Shown here: one piece after another, positions 14,739 to 20,900 of the stretch
Numbering within the stretch: position 1 is the first letter of the stretch
How the letters are laid out: the number at the start of each line of letters is the position of its first letter
Assembly (NCBI GenBank): GCA_964292325.1
Contig: CAXYVG010000067.1
Location: forward strand, 1-20,900
Direction: 5' to 3'
DNA length: 20,900 nucleotides
Source of the DNA: CTSoil-075 sp964292325
Lineage (GTDB): Bacteria; Bacillota; Negativicutes; DSM-13327
Notes under the pieces: model-generated
Databases searched by the model: none
Told to the model about the DNA's origin: nothing
The model's input: only the letters and a program-made list of their open reading frames with translations
Position numbers and translations under genes: made by a program

Positions 14739-15491
14739 ATGATTCAAATTAAAGATTTAGCTGTTACGTACCAATCGCAAGGAACAAAGTATACCGTACT
14801 GAAAGATATTAACTTAGAGCTTGGTGCAGGCGAAACTTGTGCTATTATTGGTCCCTCTGGCTGTGGAAAGTCGACGCTCTTAAAAATACTGGCCGGGATT
14901 ATTAAAGTATTTGAAGGAACTGTGGCAATCAATGGGCAACCCGTTATGCCGCATAAGCAAACAATAGGCTTTATTCCTCAGAATTATGGACTATTATTAT
15001 GGAAAAATGTATATCAAAATATCTTACTGGGAGTCAAGATTAAAAAAGAAAAAGAAGCAGATGTTAAAGAATCGTTAGAGGTGTTGTTGCAACAACTGGG
15101 CTTAACTGGACTAGAAAATCGTTATCCGAGGGAGCTAAGTGGGGGACAGCAACAGCGAGTTGCTTTGGCTCGTTCTTTTCTTTTAAAGCCAGATTTACTG
15201 CTGATGGATGAGCCTTTTTCTGCGCTGGATGCTATGACCCGGGAAGAAATTCAAAATGTATATTTACAAACCTGGAAAAAGAACTCGATATCAACGATAC
15301 TGGTTACACATCATGTAGAAGAGGCTGTGTATTTAGGCCAAAAGATAGTCCTGCTTACTGGTTCTCCTGGTACCGTTAGCAAAGTAATAGACAATCCATT
15401 ATTCGGAGTCGAAGGCATTCGCAGTAGGCAAGAATTTTTTAAGTTATGCCTTGAAATCCGAAAGATGATAAAAGAGGACTGGGAAAAATGA
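14739..15491 (+). CDS. ABC importer ATPase (SsuB/TauB/NrtD-like)
   Basis: Energises uptake of the solute bound by the upstream lipoprotein. The 250-residue protein has Walker A GPSGCGKS (38-45), Q loop IPQNYGLLLWKNV, signature LSGGQQQRVALARS, Walker B LLLMDEPFSALD and switch His in VTHHVEEAVYL. The VTHHVEEA and SALDAMTRE segments are typical of nitrate/sulfonate/taurine importers. The ribosome site (GAGGT, 14725-14729) lies inside the end of the preceding gene, and its stop codon overlaps the permease start by four bases (ATGA), so the three genes form one operon with coupled translation. Confidence 0.92.
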   Translation: MIQIKDLAVTYQSQGTKYTVLKDINLELGAGETCAIIGPSGCGKSTLLKILAGIIKVFEGTVAINGQPVMPHKQTIGFIPQNYGLLLWKNVYQNILLGVKIKKEKEADVKESLEVLLQQLGLTGLENRYPRELSGGQQQRVALARSFLLKPDLLLMDEPFSALDAMTREEIQNVYLQTWKKNSISTILVTHHVEEAVYLGQKIVLLTGSPGTVSKVIDNPLFGVEGIRSRQEFFKLCLEIRKMIKEDWEK

Positions 15492-16234
15492 CAGAAAAGG
15501 GACAGAAATTTTGGTATCTATATGGAATCGTAAGCTTTCTCATCGTATGGTATGCTGTTTATTATTGGATAAAGTTGCCGATTGTTCCTTCACCTTGGGC
15601 AGTATTGATGAATTTATACCATATATTTTTTACGAAAGTGGCCATCCATGGTTTTTATAGCTTGTGGCGCATTATCGCTGGAGTTTTTCTCTCTGTCATC
15701 ATTGGCGTTCCCATCGGGCTTTGTATGGGGTATTTCGCAAGATGGAATTTGATACTATCTCCGCTGATTTATCTAACCTATCCCATTCCCAAAATTGCAT
15801 TATTACCGATTGTCATGCTGCTTTTTGGACTTGATGAACTGTCAAAGATTCTAATGATTACTTTGATTATTATTTTTCAAGTCATTGTAGCGGTAAGAGA
15901 TGGAGTCAAAAGTATTCCTCGCGAAACGTACTATCCCCTATACTCTTTAGGGGCTGATTTTATCAATATATTGTGGGAAATATTGATTCCTGCCTCATTG
16001 CCGAAGTTTTTCACGGCGCTGCGGATTGCGATGGCGACCGCGATATCTGTACTCTTTTTCACAGAAACGTTTGGCACACAGTATGGGATGGGGTATTTCA
16101 TTATGGATGCATGGATGAGAGTAAACTATTTGGAAATGTATTCGGGTATTGTTGTGTTAAGTAGTATTGGACTGATGATTTTTGGTGTGATGGATTACCT
16201 AGAAAAAAGAATGTGCCATTGGCAGTATAAATAA
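15488..16234 (+). CDS. ABC importer permease (SsuC/TauC-like)
   Basis: Membrane subunit of the importer. The 248-residue protein has about six hydrophobic helices: about 9-29, 58-83, 92-120, 120-137, 180-200 and 215-238. The cytoplasmic EAA-type loop is at about 145-175 (YYPLYSLGADFINILWEILIPASLPKFFTALRIA), where the ATPase docks. The helix preceding it contains YPIPKIALLPIVMLLFG, a strong marker of the nitrate/sulfonate/taurine permease family. It overlaps the ATPase gene by four bases, and its stop codon is buried in a terminator stem. Confidence 0.92.
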   Translation: MTEKGQKFWYLYGIVSFLIVWYAVYYWIKLPIVPSPWAVLMNLYHIFFTKVAIHGFYSLWRIIAGVFLSVIIGVPIGLCMGYFARWNLILSPLIYLTYPIPKIALLPIVMLLFGLDELSKILMITLIIIFQVIVAVRDGVKSIPRETYYPLYSLGADFINILWEILIPASLPKFFTALRIAMATAISVLFFTETFGTQYGMGYFIMDAWMRVNYLEMYSGIVVLSSIGLMIFGVMDYLEKRMCHWQYK

Positions 16235-16277
16235 GAAACGAGGTTGTCCATTAATTTGGACAACCTCGTTTCTTATT
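16230..16277. terminator. Bidirectional terminator between convergent genes
   Basis: A perfect 21-bp inverted repeat (16230-16250 with 16257-16277) with a 6-base TTAATT loop. GC-rich CGAGGTTGTCC arms end in a T-rich TTTCTTATT tract in both directions. It includes the importer permease stop codon on one arm and two bases of the DUF815 stop on the other, so it serves both transcripts. Confidence 0.87.
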
Positions 16278-17520
16278 ATGCATTTCCCATAATATGCGTA
16301 ATAAACTGTTGTGCTGTTCTGCCAGAGCGACCGGCATGTGATCTTTCCCATTGTAGAGACTCTGCTTTCAATTCGTCGAGTGGCATGTCAATCTTATGTT
16401 TAAGTGCTAATTCTTCAACGATTTTTAAATATTCATTTTGCGTAGGGGAAACGTATGTTAAGACAAGTCCGAAGCGGTCAGAAAGAGAAAGTTTTTCATT
16501 TACGGTATCAAAATGATGAACATCTTCATTTTTTTCATTGCGATCGCTCCAAGTCTCGCGAATCAAATGCATTCGATTGGAAGTGGCGTAAATTAAAACA
16601 TTCTTTGGTTTGGATTCGATTCCACCTTCCATTAGGGATTTTAAATGCTTATATTCAATTTCAAATTCTTCAAAGGAAAGATCATCTAAAAAGATAATGA
16701 ATTTTTTGCCCATCGTCCTCAGAACTTTTAAGATGTCATGAAAATAGGGCAAATCATGCTTGCCGATCTCTACAAGGCGAAGACCATTTAGAAAGTAATG
16801 ATTCACGAGTGCTTTTACCGCAGATGATTTTCCTGTGCCTCTATCACCGGCCAATAATACATTGCAACAAGGTTTACCAGCAATGAAATTCTCGGTATTT
16901 TTGATTAATGCGTTTTTTTGTCGATCATACCCAATTAAATCATGTAGGTAAATAGGGTCACAGTGGACAATTCCTTCCAGTCTATTGTCTCTATGCCAGC
17001 GAAAGGCAGTATGATTGACCAGTTCGCCATAGCCATAACTTACATAATGTTCGAGTAGTTTGTCTACAATTTGTTCATCAGAATAGTGTTCACTATCAGA
17101 TAAAAAGTAGGTTTGCAAAGTTTCTAGATATTTTTTTCTTAGATTGCTGGTAGGAGTGTACTGATCAATTAACAAGTTTTTATTTTCAAAGCAAGACAGA
17201 GTATCTGTCATAAATTTTCTTAGGATCGAAATATCATGTATTGCTGCTTCTCGTAAACTGCTTCCGATATGACCACCTGTTTTTTCGGCCATGATACTAA
17301 AAGTATTTTTATCTAAAGAGATTAGATAGAGAATATAAGACTTTACGATGTTACCGGATAACCCTAGCTTTTCGGATTTTTGTATAAGATGGTGAAACAA
17401 CTCGAAAGGAAGAGTTTCATTCTTAGTTGTTAAGAAATCACACATTTTTTGGACTAATTCATCATTTATAATACTCCGATAGATTAATAATTGATCTAAA
17501 TTTGAATCTGTTTTGCTCAT
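16276..17520 (-). CDS. DUF815-family AAA+ ATPase
   Basis: A 414-residue ATPase of a widespread but poorly understood bacterial family. Residues 1-180 are mostly helical, without a motif I recognise. The ATPase core starts near 195 (LIGYDRQKNALIKNTENFIAGKPCCNVLLAGDRGTGKSS): Walker A Lys231, Walker B FLDDLSFEE with Asp279-Asp280, then a sensor-like YATSNRMHLI and the family-typical DRFGLVLTYVSPTQNEYLKIV. The C-terminal WERSHAGRSGRTAQQFI segment is characteristic for DUF815. The function is unknown; it is a single gene with its own promoter and no partner gene. The ribosome site (GGTGATGGG) is modest. Confidence 0.88.
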   Translation of the reverse strand: MSKTDSNLDQLLIYRSIINDELVQKMCDFLTTKNETLPFELFHHLIQKSEKLGLSGNIVKSYILYLISLDKNTFSIMAEKTGGHIGSSLREAAIHDISILRKFMTDTLSCFENKNLLIDQYTPTSNLRKKYLETLQTYFLSDSEHYSDEQIVDKLLEHYVSYGYGELVNHTAFRWHRDNRLEGIVHCDPIYLHDLIGYDRQKNALIKNTENFIAGKPCCNVLLAGDRGTGKSSAVKALVNHYFLNGLRLVEIGKHDLPYFHDILKVLRTMGKKFIIFLDDLSFEEFEIEYKHLKSLMEGGIESKPKNVLIYATSNRMHLIRETWSDRNEKNEDVHHFDTVNEKLSLSDRFGLVLTYVSPTQNEYLKIVEELALKHKIDMPLDELKAESLQWERSHAGRSGRTAQQFITHIMGNA

Positions 17521-17563
17521 AGTTTACCCATCACCTTATGAAAAATTTTAATGACATGATGTT

Positions 17564-17592
17564 ATTATAATTTTAATGATACGATAAGTAAA
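17564..17592 (-). promoter_or_regulatory. Putative promoter of the DUF815 ATPase gene
   Basis: On the minus strand TTTACT (17587-17592), 17 bases, then a perfect TATAAT (17564-17569), about 45 bases upstream of the start codon. Confidence 0.5.
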
Positions 17593-17656
17593 GTAAGGAC
17601 TACTGTATTTAGTGAAAATTTAGTAAAAAAGTAGGGAAAAATCAGTTAAAAGACTA

Positions 17657-17685
17657 TTGATTTTATGAATACTATTTGCTATAAT
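17657..17685 (+). promoter_or_regulatory. Sigma-A promoter of the reverse rubrerythrin gene
   Basis: TTGATT (17657-17662), 17 bases, then TATAAT (17680-17685). This is one of the best promoter matches in the window; the start site would lie near 17692. Confidence 0.65.
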
Positions 17686-17703
17686 ATAGATAGTGATTTT
17701 CAA

Positions 17704-17720
17704 TTAATAATAGTTATTAA
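17704..17720 (+). promoter_or_regulatory. Palindromic operator candidate at the rubrerythrin start site
   Basis: A perfect 7-bp inverted repeat TTAATAA/TTATTAA around a TAG centre lies about 12-28 bases after the predicted start site. In AT content and half-site length it resembles Fur/PerR-type boxes, although the spacing differs from the 7-1-7 PerR consensus. Confidence 0.35.
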
Positions 17721-17741
17721 AAACTTTAGGGGGATTTAGTA

Positions 17742-18290
17742 ATGAAAAAATTTATATGTGTAATCTGTGGTTATGTTCACGAGGGAGATTCTGCTCCAGA
17801 TTCTTGTCCTGTATGTAAAGCACCTGCTGAGAAATTTATTGAAAAATCGGATACTGCTATGGCTTGGGCTGATGAGCATAGAATCGGTGTAGCTGCTGGT
17901 GTAGATGCAGAAATCGTCGAAGGTTTAAAAATGAATTTTATTGGCGAATGCACTGAAGTAGGTATGTACTTGGCTATGAGCCGTCAAGCAGATAGAGAAG
18001 GATATCCAGAAGTTGCAGAAGCGTATAAAAGAATTGCTTTTGAAGAAGCAGAGCATGCTGCCAAATTTGCAGAACTTCTTGGTGAAGTTGTCACGACTTC
18101 TACGAAAAAGAATCTTGAACTACGAGTACAAGCCGAATATGGTGCTTGCCAAGGTAAATTAGGCATCGCTAAGAAAGCCAAAGAACTTGGTCTAGATGCG
18201 ATTCATGATACAGTTCATGAAATGTGCAAAGATGAAGCACGCCATGGTGGTGCTTTTAAAGGTCTATTAGATCGATACTTTGCTAAATAA
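17742..18290 (+). CDS. Reverse rubrerythrin (rubredoxin domain first), likely NADH-dependent peroxidase component
   Basis: Non-heme iron protein that reduces hydrogen peroxide and, in clostridia, helps remove oxygen; cytoplasmic. The 182-residue protein has an N-terminal rubredoxin-like domain with Cys6-x2-Cys9 (FICVICGY) and Cys22-x2-Cys25 (SCPVCKAP), reversed from classical rubrerythrins. A ferritin-like four-helix domain follows with diiron motifs ECTEVGMY, EEAEHA, LRVQAEYGACQ and KDEARHGG. All expected ligands appear present. A GGGGG-rich ribosome site precedes the ATG by eight bases. It is a single-gene unit with promoter, palindrome and terminator, consistent with an inducible oxidative-stress gene of an anaerobe. 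Confidence 0.93.
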   Translation: MKKFICVICGYVHEGDSAPDSCPVCKAPAEKFIEKSDTAMAWADEHRIGVAAGVDAEIVEGLKMNFIGECTEVGMYLAMSRQADREGYPEVAEAYKRIAFEEAEHAAKFAELLGEVVTTSTKKNLELRVQAEYGACQGKLGIAKKAKELGLDAIHDTVHEMCKDEARHGGAFKGLLDRYFAK

Positions 18291-18311
18291 GATATATTTG
18301 CAATATATCAA

Positions 18312-18350
18312 AAATCCTGTAATTCTCATTTGAGAGTTACAGGATTTTTT
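18312..18350 (+). terminator. Rho-independent terminator after the rubrerythrin gene
   Basis: A 16-bp stem (18312-18327 with 18332-18347, one T-G wobble) around an ATTT loop, followed by Ts to 18350. Confidence 0.9.
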
Positions 18351-18376
18351 GTTAGTGTATTATATAAAGATAAAAA

Positions 18377-18405
18377 TTGTGGATTAACGTCGAATCTGAT
18401 AATAT
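18377..18405 (+). promoter_or_regulatory. Possible promoter of the FapA-like gene
   Basis: TTGTGG (18377-18382), 17 bases, then TAATAT (18400-18405). A leader of about 170 bases would follow; it contains a 7-bp inverted repeat AAAATCA/TGATTTT (18431-18437 and 18457-18463) with a 19-base loop. No flagellar-sigma promoter is visible. Confidence 0.3.
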
Positions 18406-18581
18406 ATATACTATAGAATGAAAATTGTGTAAAATCATCAACCGTTCCATTATAAGTGATTTTCTACAGAAGAAAGATAACATTTTTTCACAGGCTACTG
18501 AGCAACGATGTTTAGCAAATGATTTGGGTTTTTATAAAGGATAAATTACTGCAACGCGATTTAGAAGAAGGAGTGGCTCTG

Positions 18582-19988
18582 ATGGATGAAACAGCTTTGC
18601 CAGTAGTGCAGCAAGAAATATGTGAATTACCCACAATTGATATCGCAGTGCGGCGCGATCGCCTGGAAGCAATGGTTACGGTTACAACTCCTTTAGATGC
18701 ACCAGCAGTGACTATGATGCAACTTTTAGATAAACTAGAAGAGGCTGGCATCAATTATGGTATTGATAGAGCGGCTCTAGAACGTCTTATCGATAAACGG
18801 TCAAATGAAAAAATTACATGTGCACGTGGTACTCCTCCTTGTGTGGGGGAAAAGGCTACACTTGAATATCACGTAGATATTGAAAGTCAAGGACGACCAA
18901 CGGAACTAGAAGATGGGAGTGTCGATTTTAAAAATATTAATAGTTTTATTAATATTGAGAAAGGACAACTTCTAATAGAAAAAATTCCACCTACACCTGG
19001 TATACGGGGGATCGATGTTTTTGGTTTGCCGATTCCAGCCAAAAGTGGTAAAGATATACCGATGCCGAAGGGGAAGAATACGGAAGTCATTGATAATTGC
19101 CGCCTGATTGCTGCGATTGATGGTCAACTACATATAACTAATAAACGTATAGAAGTTCTACCAACAATTGAGGTTGCTGGAGATGTTGACTATTCTACAG
19201 GTAATATTGATTTTGTAGGCAATGTTATTGTCCGTGGTTCCGTGCAACCTGACTTTTCGATAAAAGCAGTTGGCAATGTAGAAATTTGTGGTTCTGTATG
19301 TGGCGGCATGATAGAAGCGGGTAATATCATCATTCGTGCGGGCATTCAGGGTATGAATCGTAGTGTGATTAAAGCCAGAGAGCGGCTAGTAGCCAAATTT
19401 GTCGAGAATGCTATGGTGTATGCTGATCAGGAAGTCTTGGTTAGTGATTTTGTTTTAAATTGTTCGGTATTTGCTGGTCGCCAAGTCATTGTTCAAGGAA
19501 AACGAGGATTAGTCGTTGGTGGGTGCATATCCGCTGGTGAAGGAATTCGCATTGGTACGGTTGGGAATCAGGCAAATGTGCTTACAGATCTTGAAGTTTC
19601 TACGAATCCTTTTCTTAAGAATGAATTGCAAAACCTGAATGAGGAAAAGAAAAGGATAGAAGAACTATCCGAGCAGTTACAGTGTTCCTTAACTTATATG
19701 AATAAGCAAGGACTTGATAATATTAATGCGAAAAAGCGGGAACGTTATAACCAAATGGAAGATGAATGCAATGGTTTGCCAGAACGCATAGAACAAATAC
19801 GGCAACGGATAGTTGATATAAAAGATATTCTTTCGTCTTTAAGTCCAGGGAAAATTCATATATCGGATGTAATGTATCCTGGTGTAAGAGTATCGATCGG
19901 ACCATTGACTAAAATTATGAATGATTCTCTCAAATATCTTTCTCTATATGCTCATGAAGGGGAAATTAAAATTTCATCATTTCGCTAA
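18582..19988 (+). CDS. FapA/DUF342-family protein
   Basis: A 468-residue protein of the FapA (DUF342) family, known from Firmicutes and Vibrio polar-flagellum or envelope contexts; its biochemical role is unsettled. After an N-terminal domain (about 15-80) comes the family signature region (TPPCVGEKATLEYHVD, FKNINSFINIEKGQLLIEKIPPTPGIRGIDVFG, IPAKSGKDIPMPKGKN). A polymerin/beta-helix stretch of repeated GNV, GSV and AGN turns follows (VAGDVDYSTGNIDFVGNVIVRGSVQPDFSIKAVGNVEICGSV). A coiled coil is predicted at about 345-420 (LKNELQNLNEEKKRIEELSEQ), then a short beta tail. The frame is open back to an ATG at 18519, but only the ATG at 18582 has a good GAAGGAG site (18567-18573) at eight bases, so I choose it. 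No flagellar or chemotaxis gene lies in the window. Confidence 0.85.
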   Translation: MDETALPVVQQEICELPTIDIAVRRDRLEAMVTVTTPLDAPAVTMMQLLDKLEEAGINYGIDRAALERLIDKRSNEKITCARGTPPCVGEKATLEYHVDIESQGRPTELEDGSVDFKNINSFINIEKGQLLIEKIPPTPGIRGIDVFGLPIPAKSGKDIPMPKGKNTEVIDNCRLIAAIDGQLHITNKRIEVLPTIEVAGDVDYSTGNIDFVGNVIVRGSVQPDFSIKAVGNVEICGSVCGGMIEAGNIIIRAGIQGMNRSVIKARERLVAKFVENAMVYADQEVLVSDFVLNCSVFAGRQVIVQGKRGLVVGGCISAGEGIRIGTVGNQANVLTDLEVSTNPFLKNELQNLNEEKKRIEELSEQLQCSLTYMNKQGLDNINAKKRERYNQMEDECNGLPERIEQIRQRIVDIKDILSSLSPGKIHISDVMYPGVRVSIGPLTKIMNDSLKYLSLYAHEGEIKISSFR

Positions 19989-20152
19989 TTTTGAGCACGG
20001 GATTGATCTTTTGGAAGGAATTTAGTATAAAACGTTGAATATGTAATATAATTAAAGGTATAACAAACGTTGCCTTTTTTTCAATAAGAATAGATTGATT
20101 TAGATGTTCTATATTAATTTATTTTGGGGATTTAGTCAGAGGAGAGGTTTTT

Positions 20153-20560
20153 ATGAAAATAACACGTGTTGATTCAACCATCAGTACGAATAAGTTGCAA
20201 GAATCTAAAGAATTTTATATGCGGCATTTTGACTTTCAATTGGTCTATGAGAGTGACTGGTATATAGAACTAATAGCACGAAATTTTCCTAATGGTATAA
20301 GTTTTACATTGCCTCAACGAGAAGAAGGGGAATTCTTTAATGGCAAGGGTTTAATTATTTCGTTTGAAGTGGAAGATGTAGATAGTGAATATTGTCGACT
20401 AAAAGAAGAAGGATTGCAAATCTATCAAGAATTACAAAATAAGCCTTGGGGTGAAAGAAGTTTTGTAATTAACGATCCGAATGGTGTTCATCTTTATATT
20501 TATACATCCACTTCCCCAGAACCAGAATATAAAAAAGTATATGATGCTTTTAAAAAGTGA
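20153..20560 (+). CDS. VOC-superfamily (glyoxalase/bleomycin-resistance-like) protein
   Basis: A 135-residue protein with the paired beta-alpha-beta-beta-beta modules of the vicinal-oxygen-chelate fold: residues 3-60 (VDSTISTNKLQESKEFYMRHFDFQLVYESDWYIEL) and 75-125 (LIISFEVEDVDSEYCRLKEEGLQIYQELQNKPWGERSFVINDPNGVHLYIY). The DPNGV.LYIY ending is the classic VOC closing motif. I do not see the His/Glu metal ligands of glyoxalase I at the first-strand position, so metal catalysis is doubtful; binding of a small molecule is the safer reading. Substrate unknown. A GGAGAGG ribosome site precedes the ATG. It has its own terminator, which contains the stop codon. Confidence 0.85.
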   Translation: MKITRVDSTISTNKLQESKEFYMRHFDFQLVYESDWYIELIARNFPNGISFTLPQREEGEFFNGKGLIISFEVEDVDSEYCRLKEEGLQIYQELQNKPWGERSFVINDPNGVHLYIYTSTSPEPEYKKVYDAFKK

Positions 20561-20607
20561 TATAATAAGCCGGAATCTTTATCAATAGATTCCGGCTTAT
20601 TATATCA
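20558..20607 (+). terminator. Perfect-palindrome terminator containing the VOC stop codon
   Basis: A perfect 21-bp inverted repeat (20558-20578 with 20587-20607), loop TTTATCAA-like (20579-20586). The TGA stop codon (20558-20560) is the first three bases of the stem. The AT-rich outer arms (TATAATA/TATTATA) flank a GC core AGCCGGAATCT. Confidence 0.82.
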
Positions 20608-20655
20608 AACATGTTGTATTTCGTTTTATGAGGCAAGAGGGTTAGAGGTGGTTAG

Positions 20656-20841
20656 ATGGCAGTGCCAAAAGTTTGGTGTACTACATGCATTCATTTATAT
20701 ACTACTTGGGATCAACATTTCCCCTATGGGTGCCGGGCGATGAGCATCAAGAGTTCTAGATTGCCTGCTGAAATAGTGAAACAATCTTCAGGTATGGATT
20801 GTTTAGCATATGTTGAAAAAGTTAGAAAACAAGAAAAATAA
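20656..20841 (+). CDS. Small four-cysteine protein, uncharacterised
   Basis: A 61-residue protein with Cys8-x2-Cys11, Cys26 and Cys49 plus His13 and His21, suitable for one zinc or iron-sulfur site. The recognisable pattern is WCxxC near the start, FPYGCRA, KSSRLP and SSGMDCLAYV. I recall similar small proteins in other anaerobes, sometimes loosely named, but know no established function. A GAGGTG site (20645-20650) lies five bases before the ATG, and a hairpin follows the stop, so a real gene is likely. It stands alone as the last gene of the window. Confidence 0.75.
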   Translation: MAVPKVWCTTCIHLYTTWDQHFPYGCRAMSIKSSRLPAEIVKQSSGMDCLAYVEKVRKQEK

Positions 20842-20863
20842 CTTGTGAAATGATTGAAATAAT

Positions 20864-20898
20864 GAGGCTGTGTTTTTGCGCAGCCTCGTCTGTATTTT
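20864..20898 (+). terminator. Likely terminator after the four-cysteine protein gene
   Basis: A 9-bp stem with one wobble (20864-20872 and 20879-20887, GAGGCTG/CAGCCTC) around TTTTTG; the T-rich tail GTCTGTATTTTT is imperfect and the window ends just after. Confidence 0.6.
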
Positions 20899-20900
20899 TA

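Noticed and set aside
18351..18581. Possible c-di-GMP riboswitch or 0A box (ACGTCGAAT) before the FapA-like gene
   Set aside because: No GEMM-type core sequences are seen, and the 0A-like word has mismatches to the TTGTCGAA core.

Overview
The window looks like chromosomal DNA from a low-GC, anaerobic, diderm Firmicute, most likely a Negativicutes/Sporomusaceae-type organism (inference). The Firmicute side is shown by AT-rich sequence with strong GGAGG ribosome sites, a DUF815 AAA+ ATPase and a stand-alone FapA/DUF342 protein. The outer-membrane side is shown by an arabinose-5-phosphate isomerase (Kdo/LPS precursor) and a TolC-family outer-membrane channel. A rubredoxin-first (reverse) rubrerythrin fits anaerobic life. 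There are no insertion sequences, phage genes, CRISPR arrays, tRNAs or rRNAs.

Layout. (1) Positions 72-1037, minus: kdsD, with its own promoter. (2) Positions 1288-5078, plus: topB, ppnP and a secreted SGNH hydrolase in a tight run, closed by a strong terminator. (3) Positions 5209-7160: an OmpR-type response regulator and a sensor kinase two bases apart. (4) Positions 7320-11749: a tripartite efflux operon with TolC-like channel, MacA-like adaptor, split MacB (separate ATPase and permease), ending in a 33-residue single-pass membrane microprotein that is easily overlooked; strong terminator after it. Tandem 11-bp-phased hexamers at the putative efflux promoter suggest that the neighbouring two-component system drives it. 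(5) Position 11862-12332, minus: an anchored proline-rich protein of unknown function. (6) Positions 12635-13675: an HD-GYP-like protein with altered signature residues. (7) Positions 13778-16234: a lipoprotein/ATPase/permease importer of the NMT1/SsuA/TauA type, substrate unknown, with paired direct repeats around its promoter. (8) Positions 16276-17520, minus: a DUF815 AAA+ ATPase sharing a perfect bidirectional terminator with the importer. (9) Positions 17742-18290: reverse rubrerythrin with a clear promoter and a palindrome at its start site. (10) Positions 18582-19988: FapA/DUF342. (11) Positions 20153-20841: a VOC-fold protein and a 61-residue four-cysteine protein.

Most genes belong to recognised families. 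I did not see a clear-cut novel defence or mobile system. The best candidates for something undescribed are the efflux-operon microprotein, the small four-cysteine protein, the proline-rich anchored protein, the altered HD-GYP protein, and several symmetric regulatory sites.
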